Notes under the pieces: generated by a model
The model's database searches: none
What the model was told of the DNA's origin: nothing
Seen by the model: the letters and a program-made list of their open reading frames with translations, nothing else
Shown: positions 1 to 9,911 of the stretch, piece after piece
How positions within the stretch are numbered: position 1 is the first letter of the stretch
Layout: every line of letters starts with the position of its first letter
Assembly: GCF_947504135.1 (NCBI RefSeq)
Contig: NZ_CANNGG010000003.1
Coordinates: forward strand, 1 to 64,000
Reading direction: 5' to 3'
DNA length: 64,000 nt
Source of the DNA: an uncultured Tenacibaculum sp.
GTDB lineage: Bacteria > Bacteroidota > Bacteroidia > Flavobacteriales > Flavobacteriaceae
Position numbers and translations under genes: made by a program

Positions 1-2180
1 GGTTCCGGTACACACATTGGTACTTCCCGCAATGCTTCCTCCCACCGAAGTCGGATCTACAGTAATGGTTGCTGTAGTTGAAGCTACCTCTGTACAAGCC
101 CCACTTTGTACGACCGCACGGTATTGCGTGGTGGTGGTAAGGTTGGTTGCTGTTAAGGTCGTGGTAGTATTGGCAATATCGGTATCGGTCGCAAAGTTAT
201 CGGTAGAACTTTCCCAACGGATGATATTACCTGTTTCTCCACTTAAGGTTAATATGGTAGAATTGGTTCCCGTACACACATTGGTACTTCCCGCAATGCT
301 TCCTCCCACCGAAGTCGGATCTACAGTAATGGTTGCTGTAGCAGAAGTCGCTTCTGCACAGGCACCACTTTGTACGATTGCACGGTATTGCGTGGTGGTG
401 GTAAGGTTGGTTGCTGTTAAGGTCGTAGTGGTATTGGCAATATCGGTATCAGTGGTAAAGTTATCGGTAGAACTTTCCCAACGGATGATATTTCCTGTCT
501 GTCCACTTAGGGTCAATGTTGTTGAATTGGTTCCGGTACACACATTGGTACTTCCCGCAATGCTTCCTCCCACTGAAGTCGGATCTACAGTAATGGTTGC
601 TGTAGTTGAAGTTGCTTCTGCACAGGCACCACTTTGTACGACCGCACGGTATTGCGTGGTGGTGGTAAGGTTGGTTGCTGTTAAGGTCGTAGTGGTATTG
701 GCAATATCGGTATCAGTCGCAAAGTTATCGGTAGAACTTTCCCAACGGATGATATTTCCTGTCTGTCCACTTAGGGTCAGTGTTGTTGAATTGGTTCCGG
801 TACACACATTGGTACTTCCCGCAATGCTTCCTCCCACCGAAGTCGGATCTACAGTAATGGTTGCTGTAGCAGAAGTAGCTTCAGTACAGGCACCACTTTG
901 TACGATTGCACGGTATTGCGTGGTGGTGGTAAGGTTGGTTGCTGTTAAGGTCGTGGTAGTATTGGCGATATCGGTATCAGTCGCAAAGTTATCGGTAGAA
1001 CTTTCCCAACGGATGATATTTCCTGTTTGTCCACTTAGGGTCAATGTTGTTGAATTGGTTCCGGTACACACATTGGTACTTCCCGCAATGCTTCCTCCCA
1101 CCGAAGTCGGATCTACAGTAATGGTTGCTGTAGCAGAAGTTGCTTCTGCACAGGCACCACTTTGTACGACCGCACGGTATTGCGTGGTGGTGGTAAGGTT
1201 GGTAACTGTTAAGGTCGTGGTAGTATTGGCGATATCGGTATCAGTCGCAAAGTTATCGGTAGAACTTTCCCAACGGATGATATTTCCTGTTTCTCCACTT
1301 AAGGTTAATATGGTAGAATTGGTTCCGGTACACACATTGGTACTTCCCGCAATGCTTCCTCCCACCGAAGTCGGATCTACAGTAATGGTTGCTGTAGCAG
1401 AAGTCGCTTCTGCACAGGCACCACTTTGTACGATTGCACGGTATTGCGTGGTGGTGGTAAGGTTGGTTGCTGTTAAGGTCGTGGTAGTATTGGCAATATC
1501 GGTATCGGTCGCAAAGTTATCCGTAGAACTTTCCCAACGGATGATATTACCTGTTTCTCCACTTAAGGTTAATATGGTAGAATTGGTACCAGTACACACA
1601 TTGGTACTTCCCGCAATGCTTCCTCCCACCGAAGTAGGATCTACAGTAATGGTTGCTGTAGCTGAAGCTACCTCTGTACAAGCCCCACTTTGTACGACCG
1701 CACGGTATTGCGTGGTGGTGGTAAGGTTGGTTGCTATTAAGGTCGTAGTGGTATTGGCGATATCGGTATCGGTGGTAAAGTTATCGGTAGAACTTTCCCA
1801 ACGAATGATATTTCCTGTCTGTCCACTTAGACTCAATGTTGTTGAATTGGTACCAGTACACACATTGGTACTTCCCGCAATACTTCCTCCCTCCGAAGTA
1901 GGATCTACAGTAATGGTTGCTGTAGCAGAAGTCGCTTCTGCACAGGCACCACTTTGTACGACCGCACGGTATTGCGTGGTGGTGGTAAGGTTGGTAGCTG
2001 TTAAGGTCGTGGTAGTATTGGCGATATCGGTATCAGTCGCAAAGTTATCGGTAGAACTTTCCCAACGAATGATATTTCCTGTATATCCACTTAGTGTAAG
2101 TGTTGTAGAATTCGTTCCCGTACACACATTGGTACTTCCTGCAATGCTTCCACCCTCCGAAGTAGGATCTACGGTAAGAG
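1..2180 (-). repeat. Nine tandem 264-bp (88-aa) Ig-like repeat units
   Basis: Unit boundaries (GGTTCC on the plus strand) fall at 1, 265, 529, 793, 1057, 1321, 1585, 1849 and 2113, a strict 264-bp period that keeps the reading frame. Units are nearly identical; the one nearest the N-terminus (from 2113) diverges after about 65 bp. Variable patches alternate between two sequence types (for example GETGN versus GQTGN and FATDT versus FTTDT in the protein) in a mosaic order, as expected from unequal crossing-over or gene conversion. The array continues beyond the window edge. Confidence 0.97.
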
Positions 2181-5100
2181 ATACTTCATTTGAAGTTAAA
2201 ATCTGGCAGGTGTTAAGAGTACTAGTTACTATCAACCTATATTTATTAGTAGAAACTGTTACTGGTGGGTTGGTTAAAGTTAATGATGGAGTAGTTGCAT
2301 TGCTGTATATTCCTCCATTAGAAATATCATTCCAAGCTCCAGCACCTGCAATTTGTTCTTGCCATTGATATACTAACCCTGTTGTAGTACTTGTGCTACC
2401 ACTGTAATCAGGCGTAGTAGATGGAGCACTCCCTATATAAGTAGTTGTACTTAAAGAGCTTGCTGCGGCTGTAAAAGTAACATTGCTCCCTAAACATATA
2501 GTGCTATCACTTGGTTGTGTGTCCATTTGTATTTGAGTAGCAACAATTTCATTACCTGTGGTCTCTTGTCCTTGATCATCTCCTATATCTGCTGCTCCAG
2601 AATCATTTACAAGGTTAGGAACTCCGTTTGCGTCAACTCCCCCATTAGCCACATAATCTATCCTATCATCTCCATCTAAATGTGATGATAAAACATCTTC
2701 GTCTCCTTCTATCGCATCAGGACAATCATCTCCATCAGAATCAACGTCATAAGGGTTAGTATCACCATCTGTATCAGAATCTAAAACCGAATAATTTAAA
2801 GAAGCTGTAAAAGTATCATTTGTTTCTATGATGTTAAAAAGTCCATTAGCTCCACTTCCCGAATTAGCCCCATCTATTCTACCATCATTATTTGAATCGG
2901 CTACTCCTGTTTCATTTAAAACACCAGACTCAACAATATCAAGTATTCCATCATTATCAGAGTCTAAATCTAATTGATTACTTATTCCATCTCCATCAGC
3001 GTCACATATATTACTTGCATATAAACTCCCTTTTAACTCTTCTGGTCCAGGCCCTACTTGATTAACAATTCTAAACGTGTTATTAGCTGAAGGAGTCCAC
3101 GTTATTGTGTTAAAAGGCTCTCCCGATTGTGCTACCATTGGTTCCAGAACTGTTGAAGTTGTTGTTCTTGAACCTAATAAAGTAATCACTCCAAACTCAT
3201 CTATAATCAACCTCAATCTAGGCAAACCATTACTATTAGGATTCCAAGGTGTAGTTATGAAAGCATTATCAGATTGAAATCTGAAATAAACTTCTCCTGT
3301 GCCTAAAGCTCCGTTTTCAAACTCTAATATTGAAGGGTGCACTGGAGTTCCATTAACAAACATTTGAAAAGAATTGTCTAACTCTAACAAGTCTAACTTA
3401 GCAAAACCTGTATCAGCATGAGTTATCACTACCTCTCTATCTCCTGATGCATTTGCTGAAGGAAGCAACGTAGTTGTTGCATTAGTACAATATTCTTCAG
3501 TATCAGGTATCCCGTCATTATCATCATCTAAATCACAAATATCATCAATTCCATCACCATCTGAATCATTTATACCAAGTGTACATATGTCTCCCGTAGG
3601 AGTACTTACAGTATTTGAATCAACAGATTGATTAGTTGTAACACCACCAGTAACAATAGGATACTCTACTGTCCCTGTATTATTAATAGTAGCTGGTAAC
3701 GTTCTTCCATAATCTACTGTTACTCTAAACGTGATAGTAACAGGACTACCAATAGTAACCACTCCATCTGGCTGAGTACTCGAGTGTATTTCTGTAGCTG
3801 TAGTGTACGGCATATTACCACCTACATCAGCTATCGAAACCCCGTTTAACTGAGTTGAATTTGCTACATAAGTTGTTGAAGCTGGTATTGCATCTATAAA
3901 CGTAGTATTAGATGCTGATAAATTACCGGTATTATTTACCACTATAGTATATTCTAACACATCTCCGCTTAAAGCTATAACAGCAGGATCTGCCGATTTT
4001 GTTATGTTTTTTACAGATTTGGTAGCTGATAAAATTGGGTTGTAGGTTGGTGTAGAGCAAGACCCCATATCATATACACCTGGCGATGCTGTACCTATAA
4101 AAGTTCCTGATAATGTTGGTGACGAAAAGTCTATAGAATAGATATTACTAGTTCCATCTCCATTAGATGTACTCGTGATCATATTTCCACTGCTATCGAA
4201 AGCCACCCCAGTTGCTCCATTAGGCCCCACATTACCTAGATTTTGTGCTACTAATGTATTCGTGTTTATTATAAATAAATAAGAAGCTCCACTACCTCCT
4301 ACTGAAGCATACCAATGTAAGCGACCATTACCATCAAAAGCTAAATCTCCTGCTACTAATGTAGCTCCAATAGTATCTGTACCAAAGTTTAGAGCACCTA
4401 AATCGGTAGCAGTACCCGACCCTTTCTCTATTACTCGTAAATGATATGAAGTATCAATATAGTATACATCTCCATCAGCATTCGCTCCTTGACCAACTAA
4501 TTGATTTGGTAACGTAGCCCCTTCAGACACTTGAGTTGAGCCATCTGAACTATACAAAGGAAATGATGCTGAAGCATCATCGTAATACGCATTACCATCA
4601 GCACTAATTGCCAAACCACCTATTCTTTGAGGAGCTGTATATACTGGGGTCATGGTTGAACCTGTTAACGTATATAAAGAGTTACGATTACCTAATATTG
4701 AAGATGATGAACTTGCGTATACATCGTTGCATGAAACTTCATGTAATTTGCAAATATTTATTGAGAAGCTTGTAAGTGTACCCGTATACCCAGCAAGATC
4801 ATCTCTGATTTGCAACACCCAATCTCCCAACGAGTTATCACCTACAAAATCATCTAAATTACCATCCGGATTATATGTTCCTGTAAGCGTATTATTATTT
4901 CCTCCATTAGGAAGAGATGTACTTGAGCTTTCATCAAATGTAACATTACTAAAACCATCACCTTGTCCATCTCTGTTAATCGATAAATCTACTGCTCTAT
5001 TTATAACACCTCCAACCCTATGCACCAATCTTATTCTAAGATCAGAATTATAGGTATGAGTAATAGAAATATTCACATCTAAATCCACAATAGAAAATGA

Positions 5101-5283
5101 ATCAGAAATTGTTACAGAAGCATAGTCTGAATAACTACTTGTATTATCAGGTATATTGTAGTTATCATTATCGGAATATATAGTGCAATCTTGCGAAAAA
5201 GATTTAGCAGACAAAAAAACCGTTAACACAAAAAAGAAAGCCTTTTTATATGTACCGATTTTAGCAATGTAGTTTTCCCCCAT
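1..5283 (-). CDS. Giant secreted multidomain adhesin-like protein, 5' part (runs off left edge)
   Basis: The reverse strand is open for 1761 codons from the ATG at 5283 to base 1 with no stop; the C-terminus lies outside the window. Read directly: N-terminal signal peptide ([16 protein letters not shown], ending near residue 30), a proprotein-convertase-type P domain (about 34-181), a beta-propeller-like stretch rich in DGN turns (about 182-400), a DUF11-type repeat (about 422-541, with [13 protein letters not shown]), thrombospondin type-3-like calcium motifs such as [10 protein letters not shown] (about 562-600 and again 750-890), an Ig-like domain, then nine 88-residue Ig-like repeats to the edge. 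Such proteins in Flavobacteriia are normally exported by the type IX secretion system and end in a gliding-motility-type C-terminal domain; that end is not visible here. Role as surface adhesin is inference. Confidence 0.9.
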   Translation of the reverse strand, partial: MGENYIAKIGTYKKAFFFVLTVFLSAKSFSQDCTIYSDNDNYNIPDNTSSYSDYASVTISDSFSIVDLDVNISITHTYNSDLRIRLVHRVGGVINRAVDLSINRDGQGDGFSNVTFDESSSTSLPNGGNNNTLTGTYNPDGNLDDFVGDNSLGDWVLQIRDDLAGYTGTLTSFSINICKLHEVSCNDVYASSSSSILGNRNSLYTLTGSTMTPVYTAPQRIGGLAISADGNAYYDDASASFPLYSSDGSTQVSEGATLPNQLVGQGANADGDVYYIDTSYHLRVIEKGSGTATDLGALNFGTDTIGATLVAGDLAFDGNGRLHWYASVGGSGASYLFIINTNTLVAQNLGNVGPNGATGVAFDSSGNMITSTSNGDGTSNIYSIDFSSPTLSGTFIGTASPGVYDMGSCSTPTYNPILSATKSVKNITKSADPAVIALSGDVLEYTIVVNNTGNLSASNTTFIDAIPASTTYVANSTQLNGVSIADVGGNMPYTTATEIHSSTQPDGVVTIGSPVTITFRVTVDYGRTLPATINNTGTVEYPIVTGGVTTNQSVDSNTVSTPTGDICTLGINDSDGDGIDDICDLDDDNDGIPDTEEYCTNATTTLLPSANASGDREVVITHADTGFAKLDLLELDNSFQMFVNGTPVHPSILEFENGALGTGEVYFRFQSDNAFITTPWNPNSNGLPRLRLIIDEFGVITLLGSRTTTSTVLEPMVAQSGEPFNTITWTPSANNTFRIVNQVGPGPEELKGSLYASNICDADGDGISNQLDLDSDNDGILDIVESGVLNETGVADSNNDGRIDGANSGSGANGLFNIIETNDTFTASLNYSVLDSDTDGDTNPYDVDSDGDDCPDAIEGDEDVLSSHLDGDDRIDYVANGGVDANGVPNLVNDSGAADIGDDQGQETTGNEIVATQIQMDTQPSDSTICLGSNVTFTAAASSLSTTTYIGSAPSTTPDYSGSTSTTTGLVYQWQEQIAGAGAWNDISNGGIYSNATTPSLTLTNPPVTVSTNKYRLIVTSTLNTCQILTSNEVSLTVDPTSEGGSIAGSTNVCTGTNSTTLTLSGYTGNIIRWESSTDNFATDTDIANTTTTLTATNLTTTTQYRAVVQSGACAEATSATATITVDPTSEGGSIAGSTNVCTGTNSTTLSLSGQTGNIIRWESSTDNFTTDTDIANTTTTLIATNLTTTTQYRAVVQSGACTEVASATATITVDPTSVGGSIAGSTNVCTGTNSTILTLSGETGNIIRWESSTDNFATDTDIANTTTTLTATNLTTTTQYRAIVQSGACAEATSATATITVDPTSVGGSIAGSTNVCTGTNSTILTLSGETGNIIRWESSTDNFATDTDIANTTTTLTVTNLTTTTQYRAVVQSGACAEATSATATITVDPTSVGGSIAGSTNVCTGTNSTTLTLSGQTGNIIRWESSTDNFATDTDIANTTTTLTATNLTTTTQYRAIVQSGACTEATSATATITVDPTSVGGSIAGSTNVCTGTNSTTLTLSGQTGNIIRWESSTDNFATDTDIANTTTTLTATNLTTTTQYRAVVQSGACAEATSTTATITVDPTSVGGSIAGSTNVCTGTNSTTLTLSGQTGNIIRWESSTDNFTTDTDIANTTTTLTATNLTTTTQYRAIVQSGACAEATSATATITVDPTSVGGSIAGSTNVCTGTNSTILTLSGETGNIIRWESSTDNFATDTDIANTTTTLTATNLTTTTQYRAVVQSGACTEVASTTATITVDPTSVGGSIAGSTNVCTGT

Positions 5284-5371
5284 ATTAATACATTTTATAT
5301 ATACAATTTTATTCCTTGAAATTCTTCAAGACTTTTATTCTTAATAAACAATAAAGTGAGATATAAAAAAT

Positions 5372-5423
5372 CCCACACAAAAAAAAACTTAAGTTGCTGT
5401 TCTACAACCTTTTTTCTTGTGGG
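5372..5423 (-). promoter_or_regulatory. Nested leader hairpin / weak terminator upstream of adhesin gene
   Basis: Outer arms CCCACA (5372-5377) and TGTGGG (5418-5423) enclose an inner stem GTTG (5393-5396) / CAAC (5405-5408). Read on the minus strand the inner hairpin is followed by AAG and nine T, so it could act as an attenuator in the roughly 160-nt leader of the adhesin mRNA, or end a short leader RNA. Structure is seen in the sequence; function is inference. Confidence 0.4.
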
Positions 5424-5445
5424 GGACTTCTATTTTAATAGCGTG

Positions 5446-5453
5446 CAAAAATA
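5446..5453 (-). promoter_or_regulatory. Putative -7 box of adhesin gene
   Basis: Minus-strand TATTTTTG matches the Bacteroidetes -7 consensus TAnnTTTG. No clear TTG -33 element is present. It would give a leader of about 160 nt containing the nested hairpin. Confidence 0.35.
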
Positions 5454-5658
5454 AACTTTTTTTACTCTCACTAAAATATTAGATGTAAAATTAACAGTTT
5501 AAGTCACATTATAGTTAAAAAAAATAAGTTTCATTTACCAAATCAATAAAAACTATACAAAACAATCTTTTAAAACTACTTTTAAAGAATTTAACCTTCT
5601 AACCTAAACACATATACAAATAAGTAAAAAAATGCTTTAAAACGAATAAAACAGCCTA

Positions 5659-6792
5659 TTATTTTTTTAACACTCTTTTTAACTGCATCAAAACATAGTT
5701 GACCTCTTCAATCGTATTTAACTTACTGAACGAAAATCGTACAGAAGCTTTATGAACTTCTTCTGCATTTAAAAAAGCACTTAACACGTGCGAACCTTTA
5801 TTACTACCGCTTTGACAAGCACTTCCTCCTGATGCTGCTACTCCTGATAAATCTAAATTAAACAGTAGCATTTTATCTTGAACAGGAAATCGTACATTAA
5901 CAATAGTATAACTTGTTTCATCGGCTAACTCTCCATTTATTTCAGCTTTTGGCACTAGTTCTTTTACTTTTTTTACAAAGTAATTTTTCAACTCTTTAAT
6001 ATAGGTTTCATCTACTATCAGGTTTTCAAAAGCAATCTGCAATGCTTTTTCCATACCTATTATAGCGTGAACATTTTCGGTACTAGACCTCGCTCCTTTT
6101 TCTTGTTCTCCTCCAAAAAACATAGGTTGAATTGCTATTCCTTTTTTTACATAAGCAAAACCAACACCTTTAGGACCGTGAAATTTATGTGCGCTCGCCG
6201 CGATAAAATCAACCGGAGTTTTTTGTAAATCTATTGGATAATGTCCGATAGCTTGTACTGTATCTGAGTGAAAATAAGCATGGTGTTCTTTACACATGTT
6301 TGCCACCTCTTCAATTGGCAAAATATTACCAATTTCATTATTCACATACATTAAACTCACTAAGGTTTTTTCGTTTGACTTTTTTAAAGCCTCCCCCAAA
6401 CTATCCAATACAACAGCTCCATTTTCATTTACCCTAACATAATCTACAGTTATTTTATGTTTTTTTTCTAAAAACTGTACGGTATTTAAAACAGCATGAT
6501 GTTCTAACTTAGAGGTGATAATTCTTTTTACTCCTAAATGCAAGACTGCATTTTGTAAGATTAAATTATCTGCTTCAGTTCCGCCTGCGGTAAAAATAAT
6601 TTCACTTGCCGTTACATTAAAATGTTTCGCAATATTTTTTCTTGCTGTTTCTACAGCAGCTTTTGCCTTTCTTCCGTATTGATGAGTTGAAGACGGATTT
6701 CCGAAATTAGCAAGCATCGATTCTTGCATTACACTTACCACCTCTGGCAACATAGGTGTGGTAGCCGCATTATCTAAATACACTGAATTCAT
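5659..6792 (-). CDS. Cysteine desulfurase (NifS/IscS family)
   Basis: 377-aa PLP-dependent enzyme that removes sulfur from L-cysteine as an enzyme-bound persulfide for Fe-S cluster or thio-cofactor assembly in the cytoplasm. Full family length; opens with YLDNAATT, PLP lysine K203 in SAHKFHGPKG, sulfur-accepting cysteine C326 in SGGSACQSGS, and GTEADN cofactor-binding motif near residue 71. No scaffold or suf/isc genes are adjacent, so its dedicated acceptor cannot be read from context. A TAnnTTTG box ends only four bases before the ATG, so the mRNA may be leaderless. The SGGSACQSG active-site loop is closer to stand-alone NifS-like enzymes of Bacteroidetes than to SufS. Confidence 0.93.
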   Translation of the reverse strand: MNSVYLDNAATTPMLPEVVSVMQESMLANFGNPSSTHQYGRKAKAAVETARKNIAKHFNVTASEIIFTAGGTEADNLILQNAVLHLGVKRIITSKLEHHAVLNTVQFLEKKHKITVDYVRVNENGAVVLDSLGEALKKSNEKTLVSLMYVNNEIGNILPIEEVANMCKEHHAYFHSDTVQAIGHYPIDLQKTPVDFIAASAHKFHGPKGVGFAYVKKGIAIQPMFFGGEQEKGARSSTENVHAIIGMEKALQIAFENLIVDETYIKELKNYFVKKVKELVPKAEINGELADETSYTIVNVRFPVQDKMLLFNLDLSGVAASGGSACQSGSNKGSHVLSAFLNAEEVHKASVRFSFSKLNTIEEVNYVLMQLKRVLKK

Positions 6793-6796
6793 ACTA

Positions 6797-6804
6797 CAAA
6801 AGTA
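6797..6804 (-). promoter_or_regulatory. Putative -7 box immediately before cysteine desulfurase ATG
   Basis: Minus-strand TACTTTTG fits TAnnTTTG. Only TAGT separates it from the ATG, which would place the transcription start at or within a base or two of the start codon. Confidence 0.45.
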
Positions 6805-6936
6805 AAGTTTTATATTAGATAGTTAGATTTTTGGAATTTTAGATTAAAAAAAACGAGATTACTAACACTCACCTTTTTAGTTTAACATCTAGAAACCCCT
6901 AAGCAACTAAACCTATAAACAATTAAACTCACCTAT

Positions 6937-7479
6937 TTAATTCTGATATACGTACACCTCAGTGGCTCCTTGTCCGTACTTTTGATAAGAAGCATCGTAA
7001 TACTTCACCCGATAATTATTTAATAAATACTGAAGTTCTGTTTTTAACACACCATCACCCACACCATGTATCAACACTAGTTTTGATATTTTTTTTGAGA
7101 TACAGTACTCTAGTTTTTGTTTTGCTATATCTAATTGAAGTGATAAAATATCATAATTATCCATTCCTCGTGTTGATTTCACAAGCTTTTCGGCATGCAA
7201 ATCAACTTCCATAACGGTTTCATTTCTATCTTTTACAAAAAGGGATTTTTTAGACGTTTTTTTAGATTGTGTTTTCGCCTTTAACATCGGGTTGTTAATA
7301 TCTGAATACTTACTTAATTCATTTTGATCAACTTCAATCTTTACCAATTCATTTTTAAAAAAACGGTACTCCATTCCATCAGCATCTTTAACAAAAACTT
7401 CTTCATTAGTAATTTTTGTTACGATTCCTCTAATATCAGCGTCAATCACAGCTACTTTATTACCGATTTCTAAACACAT
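6937..7479 (-). CDS. Smr-domain protein (MutS2 C-terminal type)
   Basis: 180 aa. The N-terminal part (about 1-55) resembles the DUF2027-type beta-rich domain found in Bacteroidetes Smr proteins. A linker (about 60-85) is followed by a C-terminal Smr domain (about 90-178) with the signature VDLHAE at its start and HGVGDGVLKTEL, the Smr HGxGxGxL loop, near residue 140. Smr domains of MutS2 nick DNA or RNA; substrates of this stand-alone form are not established. The gene is divergent from the phosphatase-like gene at 7565 and lies 144 bp upstream of the cysteine desulfurase gene on the same strand, so cotranscription is possible but unproven. Confidence 0.85.
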   Translation of the reverse strand: MCLEIGNKVAVIDADIRGIVTKITNEEVFVKDADGMEYRFFKNELVKIEVDQNELSKYSDINNPMLKAKTQSKKTSKKSLFVKDRNETVMEVDLHAEKLVKSTRGMDNYDILSLQLDIAKQKLEYCISKKISKLVLIHGVGDGVLKTELQYLLNNYRVKYYDASYQKYGQGATEVYVYQN

Positions 7480-7498
7480 TCTTAACCTTTATTTAATT

Positions 7499-7527
7499 AG
7501 CTAAAAGGGCTTTAGCTTGTATTTTTG
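7499..7527 (+). promoter_or_regulatory. -7 box with adjacent inverted repeat upstream of the phosphatase-like gene
   Basis: TATTTTTG at 7520-7527 matches TAnnTTTG, about 37 bp before the ATG at 7565. A perfect 7-bp inverted repeat (AGCTAAA, 7499-7505 / TTTAGCT, 7511-7517) lies directly upstream, where a repressor or activator could act on the divergent smr and phosphatase-like promoters. The operator role is inference. Confidence 0.4.
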
Positions 7528-7564
7528 CTACAATCACAACACACTGCAAAAGAACTGAAAATAA

Positions 7565-8215
7565 ATGATTAACACTAAAAATATCAATACAAAAGTTTTC
7601 TTTGAGGAAGCTAGAAAAGAGTTAACCCTTACCGAAGACCGAAAAGATTTATTACTTGAAATAATAGATACTATTTATGAAGAGTATCTTGACAGAGAAA
7701 AAATAAATTTAAATTTTATTTGTACTCATAATTCTCGTAGAAGTCAGTTTGCACAAGTATGGAGTTTTTTTGCTATTGAATATTTTAACTTAAAGAATAT
7801 GTTTACCTATTCTGGCGGAACAGAAACCACTTCTTTTCATAGAAATACAGTGAAATGTTTACAAAAAACTGGTTTTATTTTTAACGTTGTTGATTTTTCT
7901 CATCAGAATCCAAGATATTTAATTTCTTTTAATGAAACTAAAAAATCAATTTTAGGTTTTTCTAAGTTATATGATCATCCTCAAAACAGTTATCCTTTTG
8001 TCGCTATAACTACTTGTGATAATGCCGACCAAAACTGCCCATATATACCTGATGCTATTGAACGTTTTCATCTACCTTATAAAGACCCTAAAACATCTGA
8101 CAATACTGATTTGACAGACGAAACATACTTAGAAACAAGTAAACAAATTGCTGGTGAATTATTTTTTATTTTTGAAGATATTAAAAATAGGTTACCCGAA
8201 GAACTACACTTCTAA
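7565..8215 (+). CDS. Low-molecular-weight phosphatase / ArsC-type family protein
   Basis: 216 aa. Contains the CX5R phosphate-binding loop of low-molecular-weight tyrosine phosphatases and thioredoxin-coupled arsenate reductases: C53-THNSR-R59 followed by SQ. A later YKDPKTSD supplies the DP motif that carries the family's catalytic acid. Unlike typical members, which place the P-loop about ten residues from the N-terminus, this protein has some 50 residues of predicted helix before it; this longer form occurs in Bacteroidetes and is usually annotated only as protein-tyrosine-phosphatase. The true substrate (phosphotyrosine, arsenate or other) cannot be decided. Its 3' end overlaps the convergent PPK2 gene by 12 bp. 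Confidence 0.75.
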   Translation: MINTKNINTKVFFEEARKELTLTEDRKDLLLEIIDTIYEEYLDREKINLNFICTHNSRRSQFAQVWSFFAIEYFNLKNMFTYSGGTETTSFHRNTVKCLQKTGFIFNVVDFSHQNPRYLISFNETKKSILGFSKLYDHPQNSYPFVAITTCDNADQNCPYIPDAIERFHLPYKDPKTSDNTDLTDETYLETSKQIAGELFFIFEDIKNRLPEELHF

Positions 8216-8983
8216 CTCCTTATCATAAGGAATGCTTTTTAAAATGTGATTTATTACATTAATACGAGCTGCTGTTTTTCTATTAGCACGAATAACTTTC
8301 CAAGGAGAAGCTTCTGTATTTGTTTTAGAAAACATTGCTTTTTTATACTTGGTATAATCATCCCATAATTCTTGTGCTTTTTCATCTACAGGAGTCATTT
8401 TCCATTGTTTAAGCGGATCGTTTTTAATATCGTTAAATCGTTTTGCTTGTTCCTTTTTATTGATAGACATATAAATTTTCACCAAGCGTATACCTGATTC
8501 TAAAATCATACGTTCAAAATCATTTACTTGATTCATAAATATTTGATATTCTTCTTGAGTACAAAATCCATTCACAGGCTCTACTACTGCTCTATTATAC
8601 CAGCTACGATCAAAAAATAAGATTTCTCCTGCCTTTGGAAACTGCTCTACATAACGTTGAAAATACCATTGTGTTTTTTGATCTTCACTAGGTTTTGGTA
8701 AAGCTACAATTCGCATATGACGTGGATTAATCCGCTCAGTAATTCTACGAATCGCCCCTCCTTTCCCTGCTGCATCACGACCTTCAAAAATCACTATAAT
8801 TCGTTCATTTTCTCTAATAGCCCACGCTTGTAAACGAATCAACTCTACTTGTAATTTTTTTAACTTTCGTTCGTAATCTACATATCGAATTGCTCTTTCT
8901 ATATTAAAAGGTTTCGACAACAAAGCTTTTAAACCTCGTGTACTATTTAGTTTATTTACGTCTCTTTGGGTTAATTTTCTCAT
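8204..8983 (-). CDS. Polyphosphate kinase 2 family protein (PPK2-a)
   Basis: 259 aa. PPK2 enzymes transfer phosphate between polyphosphate and nucleoside mono- or diphosphates in the cytoplasm. Walker A FEGRDAAGKGG (about 66-76), Walker B region FFDRSWYNRAVVEPV (about 123-137) and the lid-region arginines are all present, so the enzyme should be active. It follows the next PPK2 gene by 2 bp on the same strand, so the two are almost certainly cotranscribed, possibly forming a hetero-oligomer or a pair with different nucleotide preferences. The PPK2 subclass (ADP, AMP or GDP use) cannot be set from motifs alone. Confidence 0.9.
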   Translation of the reverse strand: MRKLTQRDVNKLNSTRGLKALLSKPFNIERAIRYVDYERKLKKLQVELIRLQAWAIRENERIIVIFEGRDAAGKGGAIRRITERINPRHMRIVALPKPSEDQKTQWYFQRYVEQFPKAGEILFFDRSWYNRAVVEPVNGFCTQEEYQIFMNQVNDFERMILESGIRLVKIYMSINKKEQAKRFNDIKNDPLKQWKMTPVDEKAQELWDDYTKYKKAMFSKTNTEASPWKVIRANRKTAARINVINHILKSIPYDKELEV

Positions 8984-8985
8984 TC

Positions 8986-9843
8986 TTAATCTAACTGCTT
9001 TACTGAACGATAATAGCGCATTACAACATTAGGATCTGGTGTTAAAATAGTTTGCGCTTCATTTTTTCCATCATAATTAAACTGTGTTAATACATGACGC
9101 ATACATTCTACTCTTGCCTCTTTTTTATTATTTGTTTTAACAACAATCCAAGGGCTGTACGCAGTATGTGTTCTACTAAACATTTCATCTTTATAAAAAG
9201 TATACTCATCCCAAAGCTCTTGTCCTCTTTTATCTACAGGGCTGAACTTCCAACGCTTTAAAGGATTATTATTCCTAGAATTAAATCGACGTAACTGTTC
9301 TTCTTTTGAAATTGATAACCAAAATTTTATCACAACAACTCCATCTTCATATAACATATGTTCAAACTCTGGCACTTGCACCAAAAATTTTTTATATTGA
9401 TCATCTGTACAAAACCCCATTACAGGCTCAACTACAGCTCTGTTATACCAACTTCTATCAAAAAAAACAATCTCTCCTGGGTTTGGTAATTCTTTTATAT
9501 ATCGTTGAAAATACCATTGACCTTTTTCAACTTCAGTCGGTTTATTTAAAGCTACTAAACGTGTAGAACGAGGATTTAAGTGTTCCATAAATCTACGTAT
9601 GCTTCCTCCTTTTCCTGCCGCATCTCTTCCTTCAAAAATCACAGCTACTCTTTTATTTTTCTTCGCAATCCATTGCTGAAGTTTTACTAACTCAATTTGA
9701 AGTTTTCTTAACTCTTCTTCATAATCTAACTTCACTTGAACTTTCGCTATAGAAATTCCTTTTTTTCTAATCTTAGCCAAAAGTTCTTCGTTGGTAGAAA
9801 CACTTTCAAAATCTTCAATCGTTAATACAGATTCTTTACTCAT
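8986..9843 (-). CDS. Polyphosphate kinase 2 family protein (PPK2-b)
   Basis: 285 aa, first gene of a two-gene PPK2 operon. Walker A FEGRDAAGKGG (about 70-80) and FFDRSWYNRAVVEPV match its neighbour exactly, but the N-terminus is longer (about 45 residues before the conserved helix YEEELRKLQIEL) and the C-terminus extends to MRYYRSVKQLD. The pair looks like a tandem duplication that has diverged outside the catalytic core. A third, more distant PPK2 lies at 42286. The gene is divergent from the LpxR-like gene at 9912. Confidence 0.9.
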   Translation of the reverse strand: MSKESVLTIEDFESVSTNEELLAKIRKKGISIAKVQVKLDYEEELRKLQIELVKLQQWIAKKNKRVAVIFEGRDAAGKGGSIRRFMEHLNPRSTRLVALNKPTEVEKGQWYFQRYIKELPNPGEIVFFDRSWYNRAVVEPVMGFCTDDQYKKFLVQVPEFEHMLYEDGVVVIKFWLSISKEEQLRRFNSRNNNPLKRWKFSPVDKRGQELWDEYTFYKDEMFSRTHTAYSPWIVVKTNNKKEARVECMRHVLTQFNYDGKNEAQTILTPDPNVVMRYYRSVKQLD

Positions 9844-9911
9844 AAAGCCACTAATTATCCTTCTTAATAATTTAACCTAGGTTGTGCTAAAATAATACGA
9901 TATTTACAGCT

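Larger units (their letters stand above)
5284..5658. other. 375-bp intergenic region with adhesin leader
   Basis: Very AT-rich stretch between the adhesin start and the stop of the cysteine desulfurase gene (both minus strand). It holds the leader hairpin and putative -7 box listed separately. From about 5460 to 5658 I see only A/T-rich sequence with no ORF, tRNA or convincing terminator. Confidence 0.6.

Noticed and set aside
17..2368. Long plus-strand open frame (783 codons) across the repeat array
   Set aside because: It is antisense to the adhesin repeats; the 264-bp period keeps any stop-free frame open through every copy. The minus strand has signal peptide, known domains and a 1761-codon frame.
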